From Synaphobranchus kaupii (lineage: Eukaryota; Chordata; Actinopteri; Anguilliformes; Synaphobranchidae): a DNA stretch of 64,000 bases. The notes below the pieces were generated by a model, which had not been told where the DNA came from, did no database searches, and worked only from the letters and a program-made list of their open reading frames with translations. A program made the position numbers and the translations under genes. Shown here piece after piece: positions 45,555 through 57,689 of the stretch. The first letter of the stretch is position 1; every line of letters begins with the position of its first letter. Where the stretch lies: positions 121,736,264 through 121,800,263 of the forward strand of contig CM056376.1 of assembly GCA_029718625.1 (NCBI GenBank), in the 5' to 3' direction.

Positions 45555-48258
45555 GGCTGACTGACATGGAGGGCAAACATGCAGCATCATTTTCAAACAG
45601 ATATTTCAGCTATTTGGGAATAGGAAGGAACGGTGGAGTTTATTTTTCTATTGAGATGCAATAATATTGTCGTAATATTATTATTTTCTCAATGTTACAT
45701 TATTTTGAAGCAACTAATCAACCAATAAACCTAATGTTTATGAAACCAGAAGTAGTATGCGCAGTCATGCTATCCCTTATGGAAAAAAAATATACTGCAG
45801 TATATTGTAAATATATAAAAATTATCTTCACAATATATTTAAAATATCCTGCAGTATATTACATTTCCATAAGGGATATCAAGCATTTGATGAAAATGAA
45901 AATTAGTCATACTTTTCATAATGATATACGTGGGGATGCAAACAAAATGAAACAGTTTTAATTAAATAAGGTGGAGAACAAAATAAAATGGATTATATGA
46001 GAAGCCAAAGATAGAGGAATGATATTTGCCATTCACAAAGCTGTTGTAGAAAAAAGTAGGCCTATGTTCCAATGTCTTCCTGATTACAGCTGGTTTGATT
46101 TAAAGGTTGTTAATTTAAAGGTCCATATACCTACAAATCAAGAGCTACTATAATAAAGTAGGGGAAAATAAGGCTAAAAAGTATGCAAAGACTTTTTGGG
46201 AGAGTATAGACAACCATGGCTCTCCTCCAAAACACATGGTGCCACCAGTCCGCTTCTACTCACACAGTAGACTACAAGCTCATATATAGTAGAGTCGGAG
46301 GAAGACCTTTCATACACGACTTTGACAAGCAGTTCACGGGCACCCAATCAACCAGGTGGGTCGCTTGAGAGCAATGAAACATGGACCTTTAACCAACTGA
46401 ACGCTCTGAGCAACACAATCACTGATTGCGCTATCCTGTGGAGCTACCTGTCACAGTCAATACTGGCACGTTTCAGATTTCATCCAATATCGTGGGGCTC
46501 ATCCATGCACCACACTGTGATTCCATAACCGAGTGAGCCACCCAGAAGTTACATATTAGTTTTATTTGGAAATGGTGATGCCATGTTATGAACCATTGCG
46601 CTGATGACCAGTCAGAGATTTGGATCAATATTTTTTTTGTAATTAAATCCATGGGTCACTTTTAAAGGGAAGGGAAATTTAGTCAATATTTATCAAATCA
46701 TCTCATAAAGCATTGTGTCAACCCTCACATATAGGGGAAACAATAGTGCTATATTAATGAGTACATTTGTAACAGACAGGGTGGTTATTTTGCATTGTGA
46801 TTATGGATTTCGTATCATTTGGGAAAATGTCTGGTCATCATTATTTTTTATTCTTTTTTTATTTTATTTTTTTTGGGGGGGGAGGGGGGTGATACAGAGA
46901 ACTCTAAACCAAACTGTTGTCATAAATTATCCTTCCCACCCCCAAGAACCTGTTTGTCTTTTTCAAAAGCAAAGAGATGATATAGTCACCTGCAGTCCAC
47001 ATCAGATTATACAGAGACAACGCCAATTGGCAGAGCATCTTATTCAGATTTGGTCAAATGTCAGATTCAAAGGCCCAACATTATATATTCACATGCAATG
47101 ACAGATAGAAATGGCTGCTGCAGTGTGACCCAAAGCCTGACGAGCGTACAGATGGACTGATGGAAAAAAAGCTCCAAATCAGTGCACAGTTGGAATGGAG
47201 TCGAGTCTGATCCATTTATATCTTCAGGGACCTGTGTACTCTCCATCTGCAATTCCTTAATTGGTTATTTGGAATTATTACCAACACATTTGTCATACAC
47301 ATCTGGTTCTCAAACGTCCTGTTACAAATTAATAGTTGCAATTAGACCAAAATCCTCAGGTGTTTTGAAAAGCGGCAACCATGGCAACTGGTGCATTTGT
47401 TATCAGATTGAAACGGGATGTTAAGAGTGTGTTCTGGAATTAAAAGTGATTACAAAAAGTAATGACAAATGCGAAAAAAATAAAACCTCTCTACAAATTA
47501 TGAACTAGATTGCTAGGAGAAGGGTTTGGCATGATTTGAAGCAAGCAAATATTTTACATGAAAAATGTATACATTTCTTTATTTTATTTAAAATTTTATT
47601 AATTTATTTGCCGTAAAAAGGCTCAAAGCATCATGCACTTGCATTAGGTTCCCCCTTGTCGCAATAGACACCGTGCAAGTCCTGCCCCTGCCAGCTGCCA
47701 GCGCACGCTTTAACCGGCGCCGCGGGTACCCGAGGGCTCAGAGCCTGAGTGCGTCTTGCACACAGCGCTTATGCTGATGCATTTCATGCCAGGATGCTGC
47801 GAGCAGCAAGCTGAGTCACAGCACTTGGTCATCACAGCTGATGACACACAGCGTTCACCGATGCGCCAGAATGCACCCTGCCCTTTTTACATTGGAACGC
47901 TCCACTCTTGTCTATATTTGCCCGTCCCTCATGTTTCCCCTGGAATCATGTTGAGGAAATGCATGTGAATGCACGAAACTGAGGTGTGTATGACTGCGCT
48001 GACGTACATATACTGAAAAGGAAAGGACAGGCTGTGATTCTTCCTTAGACAAGTGATCCCGTATCTGGAAGTACATTTTGTATTGGCCGTACGCACTTCA
48101 GTCAGGCTGCTGTGGCAAAGAAGAGTCCACTTGCTTTTCAAAAAACAAATTCCACCCCCAAACCCTGTTCACAATAATACCGCATCACTGTATTTTTTTT
48201 TTATTGTAGAGGTCCCAAGAGGAGCAAAAAGAGCAGAAAGAAGATAATAATCTGCATA
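45555..48258. other. intergenic, one GC-rich island
   Basis: AT-rich except 47650-47960, which is CpG-containing (AACCGGCGCCGCGGGTACCC). No coding family recognised. A G/T-rich tract lies at 46855-46892. Confidence 0.4.
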
Positions 48259-48420
48259 ACCTCCTGAGACGCGACATTAAAAAAGCAGTGAAAATATTTT
48301 CAAAAATATTGATGTAATTTTTACTGAATGTCCCTTGTAGTGTAGACATCAGCATAGCAGATGATTAAAACCGGAGACTCATGAATTCACAACAATGAAT
48401 TGCTGGGTCTCAGGAGGATA
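48259..48420. mobile_element. MITE family X, copy 1
   Basis: Inverted ends ACCTCCTGAGAC and GGGTCTCAGGAGGAT. The interior shares TTTTTACTGAATGTCCCTTG, TAGTGTAGACATCAGCATA and AATTGCTGGGTCT with the copy at 63089-63309. Confidence 0.75.
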
Positions 48421-50288
48421 TTATGCTATTATGTTTTTTAACAAAAAGCCCTCACTTTACAATAACCAGAGAACTCAGTAAGTATCCAGCACAAGAAAGC
48501 CCACTGAACACAAGGACATCACGAAACAAGCTTCCAACCACAATGCATTTTATAGGCCTACGTCCAAGGGTTTAGATCTGAGGTCTACTTTACCCAACCG
48601 AGGGAAGCTAGTGTAAGGTGCAATTTTACTGTTCTAACATTGTATCTTCCTCTCCTGACTTTCAAATTACACTGCTGCACAACTTTGGAGACATGAAAAG
48701 CATGGGATGTAAAATGGCAGCTGGAAAGACAATAAAACTGGACATTGCAGGTTGTAACGACAATTGATATGGACATAGGACATCAAAGCCGTCTGGTGAA
48801 CGCTGCCTAAGCCTGGAACTGTCTCGGCCCCATTTTTTGGGAGTAGGATGACCTTTTTAACCTCTTTCAATGCCAGACCATGGACATACCATGGGGTGAG
48901 GTAAAGGACAGGGAAAGACTTGACATATGGGCAGTGCCACAACACCTTCACATGGCATCCTTGGGTGAGGTCACCTCAAAACAGGACCCTGTAAGAGCCA
49001 TAGCCATGACGCAGGGACATAATATGGACTCAAAAGAAATACAGTATAAATTAATGTATAGAATAATTGGGGATAATATAATGAATGTAACGGTAAGGAA
49101 TTGAGAAAATGTACATTAATATGGACTGAAGTGAAAGTATAGGAGGGGGCAAACTAAATGGAATGGAATAAAGAATGTGGTTGGGAGGAGGATTGTAAGT
49201 ATCATAGATGTGTCTACAAAGGTGTTTGGATCATCGAGGGGCCACCACCTTGACCTCAATAGAAAGGCATGAAATCATAAGATCACACGCCATTTGCCAT
49301 TACTGAAGGAAGGAGATTTCAGAACCATATGAGAGGAAGGAAAGGTGGGCCATGGTGCATCAAGACGACTGGTACACCAAAAGCAGCAGCAGCCAGGTAA
49401 TCATTTTTATTCACCTTGGAGCCATGCCACTTGTCAAGGATAGGCAGACAAGCACAATGAGGCAGATAGTTTGAGGCAAATCAAATATCAAGGACCCAGA
49501 GGTCCAGATCTACAAAGGTTGTGTCTTTGGGCCACAAAGTCTACAAATCTGTCCTCAGATGCCACTGCATGCCAAGAGGCCTTTTAAAATAGTCCGAAAA
49601 AAACTCTATTGGGGGCAACCAGTAAAAATAAGTATCTTCAGATTGTTAAATGGCATTGTAACTTTTAATGGAAGCAGATGTTATCACAGATTAAACAAAC
49701 ATTCCGCTTTTTGGCCATGCACACCAGACTGCAAATTAAGCTTTCAGCTATATAATGATACAAAGCATGACCTCAACCAAGAAATTGTTAAATGACAAAG
49801 AATTATTATGCTGCAATGGCCATCTCACTCTCCAGAGTTGCTTAATAGAATATTTGTGGAATGAATGTAAGAGGGCAGTCCCCAAGCACAAACCAAAGGC
49901 ATATGTATCATTTAAGAAACATATTATTTTGGTTGATTTCACTGAATCATTGTTAAAGTAGAATATTTTCCACATTTTAAAATTGAAATATAGCTCAGTC
50001 ACTGCCCCATGCCTTTGTAGAGCAGAGTACTTGTATTAACCCTCTGGTTGTGTTCCGGTCAAATCTGACGGATTTACACCTTTTCGGTATCATACATGTG
50101 GTATATTTCATGTAATTGCCATAAGGCTTCATGAATTTTTCCATACTAGGCATCTGAACATATAAAATGAATGATTACCACTTTCATTAAATTTTAGGTG
50201 TTTTATTCATATTTTGTACATCTGTGGTGTTTCCGGTGAAATGTGGTCGGCCATAGGAAATGAATGGGGCAGATAGAAAACAATCACA
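48421..50288. other. intergenic, nothing recognised
   Basis: Unique DNA without coding family resemblance. The stretch 50037-50240 (CTCTGGTTGTGTTCCGGTCA, AAATCTGACGG) looks like a fragment of a common fish repeat. Confidence 0.4.
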
Positions 50289-50337
50289 CACAAACCCAAA
50301 CACCCACAAAAACACATACACACACACATGCGCACAT

Positions 50338-50338
<1 letters not shown>

Positions 50339-50423
<85 letters not shown>

Positions 50424-50446
50424 GCACGTACACACGCACACTCACA

Positions 50447-50520
<74 letters not shown>

Positions 50521-50522
50521 CA
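50339..50522. repeat. long (CA)n microsatellite
   Basis: Two CA runs (about 50339-50418 and 50456-50512) separated by a CGCACGCACGTACACACGCA and CTCTCTCTC interruption. The long open frames on both strands here are cysteine/valine or histidine/threonine repeats, not genes. Confidence 0.97.
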
Positions 50523-50739
50523 AATGGGACTGTTCATGTTATACTATAGTCTGTTTTGCATTTGAAGTGATGTTTAAATGTGACCCAGCACAGATGTAAG
50601 ATAGCCTACATGTCACAGCAGAAATGAGAGAAGTACAGAGACCAATAAAGTATGATCTCCATCTGTAAGACCATATCAATGACGAACATGTTTGAACAAG
50701 CAAAGGTTTTGTTTGGGACTCCAACATTTTGGTGAGTCT

Positions 50740-51381
50740 AATGCCTGGTGCATATTACAGGATAATCGGGCCAATTTTGGACCCGTTTCACCCCTCCAGA
50801 CAATTGCGGGGGTGTTCCCGATTTGAGGCTGGTCTGAACCGATTATCTGTCCACATTACCCTGTAGTGTCAGGTGTTTACAGGCAGACTTTTTGACTCTG
50901 GGTCATCTCGATTACAAATCATAAATATCAAACATTTCATATTTACGACTAGAAATCCTGTAGTGTGAGAGGAACAGCAATGGAATGTCGAACAGAAACC
51001 CGCAATAGCCAATGAGACCTGAGCTGACCTGGAAGCAGAATGTTTGTTTTGCTCATGTTGGATCATGTGAGATTCTACAAGATCTCAGGTTCTCGGGACT
51101 CGTGATCATGGCTATAAACACTAAGGGCCTGGTATTTGTTTTGGACCAATCATTGGTGGTATTACTAGTTTTATGTGTGCTAAAAGTTTTGCACACACTA
51201 AATGGCTTAGTAAATCAGGCCCTAAGTGTGTGATGATCTGTCTTGGCCAAGTCAACAAGTGTGTGCGTTTTGATGACTAAAAGACAAACAAAATCTGTGA
51301 AATGTTTCATTCTGGGCGGGATCTCCCACATTTTCAATATTAGAATAAGAATAAGTTATGTAGTGTGCACCAGGCATAATA
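50740..51381. mobile_element. DNA element with CCTGGTGCA inverted ends
   Basis: About 640 bp. The left end ATGCCTGGTGCATATTAC recurs inverted at the right (GTAGTGTGCACCAGGCATAA). It contains the smaller element at 51125-51222. No transposase seen. Confidence 0.6.
51122..51225. mobile_element. 98-bp MITE, TAA target (Harbinger-like)
   Basis: Element 51125-51222 with ends GGGCCTGGTATTT and AAATCAGGCCC, between TAA copies at 51122-51124 and 51223-51225. The 3-bp TAA duplication and small size suggest PIF/Harbinger. Confidence 0.75.
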
Positions 51382-53568
51382 TATTTTTTTACACCAGGCC
51401 CCAATTTTTAACAAAATTTCACATATTTACACAATGATTTGAATTTTGAAATTGAGGTGAATTGTAGATTTGATCTTCAGGATTGCAATTGTGGTATTAA
51501 CTCCATTTTGTCTGGATAGTGATTTTGAAACGTTTCTCACCTCTCCTGTGAAAAATTTGATCTTATGACTGTTCTTTCTAAATAAAATTGCATTGGTCAG
51601 TTTTGACCAGACACACAACAGATGTCATTATGTGGAACCATTACAATATTTGAAATGGCTTCTAAACAATGATCATGGCTAAACTATGACACACACCAGT
51701 CTGTGATAATCTCTCAATTTGTTTTTCATAGTTTACTAAAGTCAAAATGTAACATAAATTATGCTTATTTTACTCAAAAACGAGTGGTATAATTTTAGGG
51801 AAATTAGGTCCTATAGACCATAAATTCCAAAGAAAAGTGTAAAACTAGTCATACATTGGTTAAAATGTGTAACACGGCATTATGTGGCAGCTTATGCTTT
51901 ATAAACAGTTCAAATGGACCGCCTGATTTTGGACGGGAACATAAACAGTAGAAACATGGCTCCAACACAACCCAAGGGTGCACTTTATGCACCAATATTC
52001 ATGCCTCTACAAGATACAATGTGGTTTTTACAAACCAAAAATGATGAGACAAAAACTATGGCAGTGCTGCTATGAAGCCCAGTCTGTGTCATGTTGTGTG
52101 CTTGAGTTACTATTAACTCTTCAAGCTTGGTGGGCTTTTAATAAAGAATTTCAATTTTATAGCCGCATTGGTGAAAAAGAAAAAGAAAAATCGTAATAAT
52201 AGCAGTATAGGGTCCCTATGCACCAATGGTGCTCAGATGGTGCCTTTTTATAATAGCAATAAAAACAGAATACATTGCGGTTACTACTGACTTGTGGTGC
52301 TTGGCCCCCAAATGATGAAGTTTTTAGGTTCAGTTTAAAATGTATTTATTTGTGTAGAAAACCCCAGCAATACACTTAAGTGAACATGCAAGTGTATTCT
52401 TCAAGTATTTTATTGGATACTTTAGGGCAGTCGTCAGTTTTGTTAGAATGACACTGGGGGTGTAAGGAAAATGAATGCATGAAACACCATTTATGAAATA
52501 ATACTACAGAAGATAATTTACCTGCGTGGCTGTGCAATTCCATGCTCTGAATGATTAATCGCCTTAAAAGCAAGCTGCTTTGTTCAACAGCAGACAAGCG
52601 GGCTACTTGCTGAATTATTACAGAACCATTCCACTCCACTCCACATCAAGACAATGGCTGCGTCCTGTGTACTAGCAGCTGTGTACTGTTGACTGTATAC
52701 TGTTTAGTACACAGCGTGCCTAAATCAAGTCTAAATCAACAGGCCTTTGTCAAAAGAGTGTTCTGCAAGTAATCCTTTACCTGCTTTTACTCAGTGTCGA
52801 CATGCAGCTGATGGACATGATCCCACCACATCGCAAGATATTCCACGAAGGATGCCACCCCAGCAACACAGCTACAGTATTAAACTCAACTCAACCCAGA
52901 TAAGAGTATAAGAAATTATGTCATATGGCTTTAGAGAAATAAGTTCAACTTTGATCTACCAATGAAGTAGACAACTCATCATTGTACACAAACCCAGCAC
53001 CATTGCACATACATGTAAATTATATGAACGCTGGATGCAATCAGATTGTAGTGGCTGCAAGCGCTGGGTTGGTATTGTGCTGAACTAACATATGAAAAGA
53101 GAAGAATCTTGATTCGGTTTAATACTTTATTAAGATCAGTTGTCCAGCCATTCGGCCTGAAGCTTTCAAACAAACAAAATAAAAGAGCAAGTAACAATGC
53201 TTATAAAATAGAACCTGACCGAGCAGGGATAAGACATCAGGTGGACTCATTTTAGACACCCGCATTCCTGTTAGTAAACAATTATCTGGGTTGCTTAAAA
53301 AAATAAATGAATAAACAAGTTTATCTGCGTAGGCGGACTCTGCTGTAGGTTTGAGATCATTTTATAGTAAGCAGGCGATTTATAGAAAATGCTGTGAGTA
53401 GGACTGGTTTGGAACATTTTTTTTTTTTTTTAGAAATAATAAATGTACGGCAAAAAAGAAAACGTAAAAAACAAAACAAGAAAAAAGAAACAAATGTTCT
53501 GAGTTTCACTGAAAATTATTCAGAAACTGTTGATTCAAAATAAAAAATAACAACAGTAATAAATGGAA

Positions 53569-53572
<4 letters not shown>

Positions 53573-53622
<50 letters not shown>
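53573..53622. repeat. (AAT)n microsatellite
   Basis: About 16 uninterrupted AAT/ATA triplets. Confidence 0.95.
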
Positions 53623-53623
<1 letters not shown>

Positions 53624-55673
53624 GGTGGCATTCCACAGCATAGAATATTACAGGATATTTTACATCGATACTAGAATAATTTTCCTGGAAATGCGCTTAT
53701 TTCATAAAGCATCGTTACATTCCTGGCATGTACCATTCCAACAAGCAACATGTACAATTCTAACCAAATGTGTTTTTTATTGCTTAAACAAACACTGCAT
53801 AATCCCCACCAACTGTGCAATCCTTTCAGATAAGTGGAAGAAAAAGAATATGTTCAGCAAGCGGAGAATTTCCCCCAACAACCCCCCTTAAAACAGCTAA
53901 TTGGTACTGCCAGTGATATTCTGGTGAAATAATTCCCTACTCCAACATTTTAAATTTCAATTGCAGTTGGCACTGGGGGACTGAATAAAGAAATGTGTCG
54001 TGTTTTATCATTTGTTGTTAAAAAATATAATTGCTGTGATTTTGACACCGATATCACCATGCAAAGCACTAGATTCATTCACAAAATCCAAGAACGGACT
54101 TCCGAAACAAAACACCTAAAAAGATCTTTCTGGTTCACGTATCAAATTGAATTTTACTGATTTAAGATAATCAGATGTTTTTTGTTTGTTTTGTTTTAGT
54201 TGAGTAACCTGTGTACTGAGCTGTCACGTCGTGTGCCACACCTTAAATGTAGTAAATTACTGTACACTACTGTAACAATTCCCACTAAACTACATATTTA
54301 CTTACAATAGAAATGTTCATAACAAAGATTTTCAGATGTTCAGTTGATGTTCAGTTCAACCAATAAAAAGGAATGCTATCATATCAACCCTTTTGTTTCA
54401 AAACATTTATCATTAGAGATACTTCATGAGAGCTTACCATAAAGGTAGAGAGTAACAAAATGAGTATGGCAGGGCTTATTCTCAAAGATCCATCATGATC
54501 CCAGTAAAATAGTCACCTGGCAAACTGTACAAAGAAAAATACACAAAAATGTTCCCTGCAATGTTAGTTTGGCTCTGTAGATGCAAAAGTGTAAACACTT
54601 TTTTGAAACCATCATATTTCAGACAATAGTTGTATAATGAGTGGGTATTACAGCAAGATATGAGATTTAATACTTACTTACATTAAATGTAATTCATACA
54701 CAAAGTGAGTCATTGTTCTTTACATGTTTGCAATGTAAATATTAAATTAGATACATATTCAAGGTAACAAATGTACATTAATAAAATGTTTAAGAAACAC
54801 ATATGCCCAATATACTGTATGTATAATTGGTGAAGAAATGAATATTTTAAACATCATCTACATTAAACTGTAAAATATTGAAAACAAATACACACACGTC
54901 AAAAAATATATGTTTGCACATTCAAAAACATCAATTTACATTACTAAAAAGTAAATATAAATTAAATATAAATACTGCTTAAAATATTAGTGTGAAGTAT
55001 CTTTAAGTGAAGCACTTATAGGTGTTTTGGTCCTTTAAGAGTTCACTAACAGAACCCAAGACTAAGCCGTAAAATTGTGGTCTACAAGAATTACTATTAA
55101 AGGGCACCATTTTTTTTTCAATCAAATTATTAAAGATTTCCCTTGCAGTTATCATTTAACGTATGATGCACATCTAATTTGGGATTTTTTAAAATGGGAA
55201 ATTTCAGTAAGTATCCAAAAATAAATCCCAGGGGCAAAATTTATTTGGGCATTTCCAGCACGCACCAAGTAAATAGCCTTACTGACTGACAAATGCTTGC
55301 TGTGACCAAGAAAACATTTCCTCTCATTTTTATTTTCATGTAGAACCACGCTAGATGTCTCGTAGAAACATTGGTAAGTAGATAATAGTTGAAAAAGAAA
55401 AAGAAAATAGATAAATTGAGAAGCATAATTGCATACAGTACAGGGATTTTACCTTGACGTACAACAATATCTTACATCCCAAAATATTGAAAAAAATATT
55501 TTGGTTTTCCATTTCTAGCTTTTCCAATGCGGGGAATCATCAATGTCAACAAACTATATAAACACAACAACTGTTTTAAAAATATATGTATAAATTACCA
55601 TGTCACCTCCACCCCCCTCCAACCAGCCCCCCCCCCCCCCCCCTCCCAAAAAAAATAAAAAATTAAAATAAAA

Positions 55674-55710
<37 letters not shown>

Positions 55711-55986
55711 CAATAATAAATTATTATTTATAAAAAAATACAGTACACATGAAAATAAATACATACATATTTACAGCCACATGTGTCATTCCAAAAGCAC
55801 TGCTCAGATGTAACTTGTGGAATAAAATACAAACAAGCAAAAGAAAAAAACAAGATTGAAAAACAATTGCAGTGCTTGGCCCGTCCTATACCAATTCACC
55901 CAAGCACATAGGTCAGCAGTTACTGGTTGTATTTGGCATGTCTTCAGTCCTGTGTTAAGGATACACTGCACCGTGATGGACCCCAT

Positions 55987-56000
55987 CCCCCCCCCCCCCC
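55987..56000 (-). repeat. G14 run just after the gabra2 stop (coding strand)
   Basis: Fourteen C on the plus strand, one base beyond the TAA stop at 56004-56002, followed by ATGGGG. On the transcript this is a G run that could form a quadruplex. Length may be polymorphic or misassembled. Confidence 0.9.
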
Positions 56001-56001
56001 T

Positions 56002-56310
56002 TTACTTCGAGGGCACCATATCCTTGATGACGGGTTCTCTGTTTAGGTACGTGGCCCAGTACACCAGGTTGAAGCTTCCGAAGAGGACGGGGAACATAAT
56101 CCGGGACATGCGGTCGATTTTACTCACGCTGTTGAAGGTCTTCTTGTTCTCCACAGGTTTGGCTTCAGGCTTGGCCTTGTTTGGGTCAGTGGCAGTGCCG
56201 CCCTTGGAGATGGTAGGCAGGACTGAGTCCTTGGTGATATTGGGCGCGTAGTTGGCCACCGCCACGGCATACGCATTATTCTTCTTCATGACCGAGGCCT
56301 TCTCCTTTTT
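56002..56310 (-). CDS. gabra2: gabra2 last coding exon (loop, TM4, stop)
   Basis: 309 nt, in phase 0 with the exon at 61979. It starts [19 protein letters not shown] and ends with TM4 ([18 protein letters not shown]), NREPV and a tail IKDMVPSK. The loop wording [12 protein letters not shown] and [15 protein letters not shown] marks alpha-2 rather than alpha-1, -3 or -5. The [11 protein letters not shown] block overlaps the alpha-2 segment reported to contact gephyrin, so inhibitory-synapse anchoring is the inferred role. Acceptor CTCTCCACAG. The C-terminal tail differs from the mammalian form as I recall it. The stop is followed after one base by a run of 14 G on the coding strand. Confidence 0.95.
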   Translation of the reverse strand, partial: KKEKASVMKKNNAYAVAVANYAPNITKDSVLPTISKGGTATDPNKAKPEAKPVENKKTFNSVSKIDRMSRIMFPVLFGSFNLVYWATYLNREPVIKDMVPSK

Positions 56311-57380
56311 CTGTGGAGAGGAAAAATGCATTTTCTCAAGGAAGGACATGTTTTTTTTTTTAACTTAAGGCCATTCATTGGAGTTGCTATTGACAAATGT
56401 GACTGAGGGTAGGACTGTGTCATAAACCGTGACAATGGTTTTCAATTATTTATTTTTTTTGAGGGTAATAACAATAATAATCATTGCTGCCATGTGGCAT
56501 TTTGGCTCTGCTTTAATCTTTCTTTACATCAGCCTTTTTTCCAATCGTACTTGATACCTCAGATACGCATCACAGCCCAGTAACCAATAATAGTTAATAG
56601 CACTGAGGAAAAGGCTACCATGGCAGTATAACTGAAAAATGACTGCTCCACCCACACACTGCTCCTTAACTGGGATCCAACAATGCTGAATAAGAGCAAT
56701 ATGTCTGACTGCTACTGTATATCTCAACATTCTAGTGCAGATCAATTAAGACACAAGCATTCAGGAACCTTGCAAACATCTCAGATGCCAAGCACACTGA
56801 AGCATGACTACTTTTATAAGCAATGCTCTTGGTGCAGGCACCCGTATTGTAATGAGCAGAAAGTGAAGTTATCCAAGAGTGATCATTTTCACCACATCGG
56901 CTGATACGTTAAATGAAAACACATCAGCTCGACATACACACAAAGTTAAAGACAGAAAAGCATGTTCTCCGAGTCATGCAAAAAACCTGACTGGTGTCTT
57001 TCTTGGATCTTTCCACAATAAAGTAAATGTGAATAGAAAAAAATGGCATACGGCCTTTACAATTTATTTATATAGTTGGTGATACCTGGCCTAATTGTTT
57101 TCTATGTGATTCAGTCAAGTTTCATTTTTAATAAAAATACAGAGTTGGCATTCATTTGGCAACAGCCTTAAGGTGATGCAGGAGACATAGTATTCACATA
57201 GCTGAGATAACTGCAGTATACAACTAGCTCAACTTGGTCCACAAATAGACCAGCATTAAACAGTTTGAGACTCAGACTCATGCCGGTCTATTTTTAAAAT
57301 TTTTGCAGCAGGGTTTCCAAAGACAGAGGGTGGACATGTTCATTGAGTCATGTGGGTTAAAAGAAAGCAGGCATCCACAG

Positions 57381-57689
57381 CTGGCAGTGAAGGCAGTTAC
57401 AGCCACACCCTGTCCAGCAGCCATACATAACACACACAGAGTGGCAGTGAAGGCGGTTACAGCCAAACCCTGTCAAGCAGCCATACATAACACACACAGA
57501 GTTGCAGTGAAGGCGGTTAGAGCCACACCCTGTCAAGCAGCCATACATAACACACACAGAGTTGCAGTGAAGGCAGTTACAGCCACACCCTGCCCAGCAG
57601 CCATACATAACACACATAGGGTGGCAGTGAAGGCAGTTACAGCCACACCCTGTACAGCAGCCATACATAACACACACAGAGTGGCAGTG
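57381..57689. repeat. 60-bp minisatellite, about 5.2 copies
   Basis: Unit of 60 bp (core TGGCAGTGAAGGCAGTTACA, AGCAGCCATACATAACACAC) repeated in strict register with a few substitutions per copy. Because 60 is divisible by 3, long open frames appear on both strands (57303-57725 and 57704-57357); these are artefacts. In the last gabra2 intron. Confidence 0.97.

Larger units (their letters stand above)
51382..56001 (-). other. gabra2 3' flank, partly likely 3' UTR
   Basis: Very AT-rich, especially 53400-55990. Contains AAT microsatellites (53573-53622 and 55678-55705), poly-C runs (55627-55643 and 55987-56000 on the plus strand) and many candidate AATAAA signals on the minus strand, so the transcript end cannot be set. 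No other gene recognised. Confidence 0.5.

Noticed and set aside
50187..50599. Several overlapping open frames rich in Cys/Val or His/Thr
   Set aside because: Translation of a CA microsatellite in different frames.
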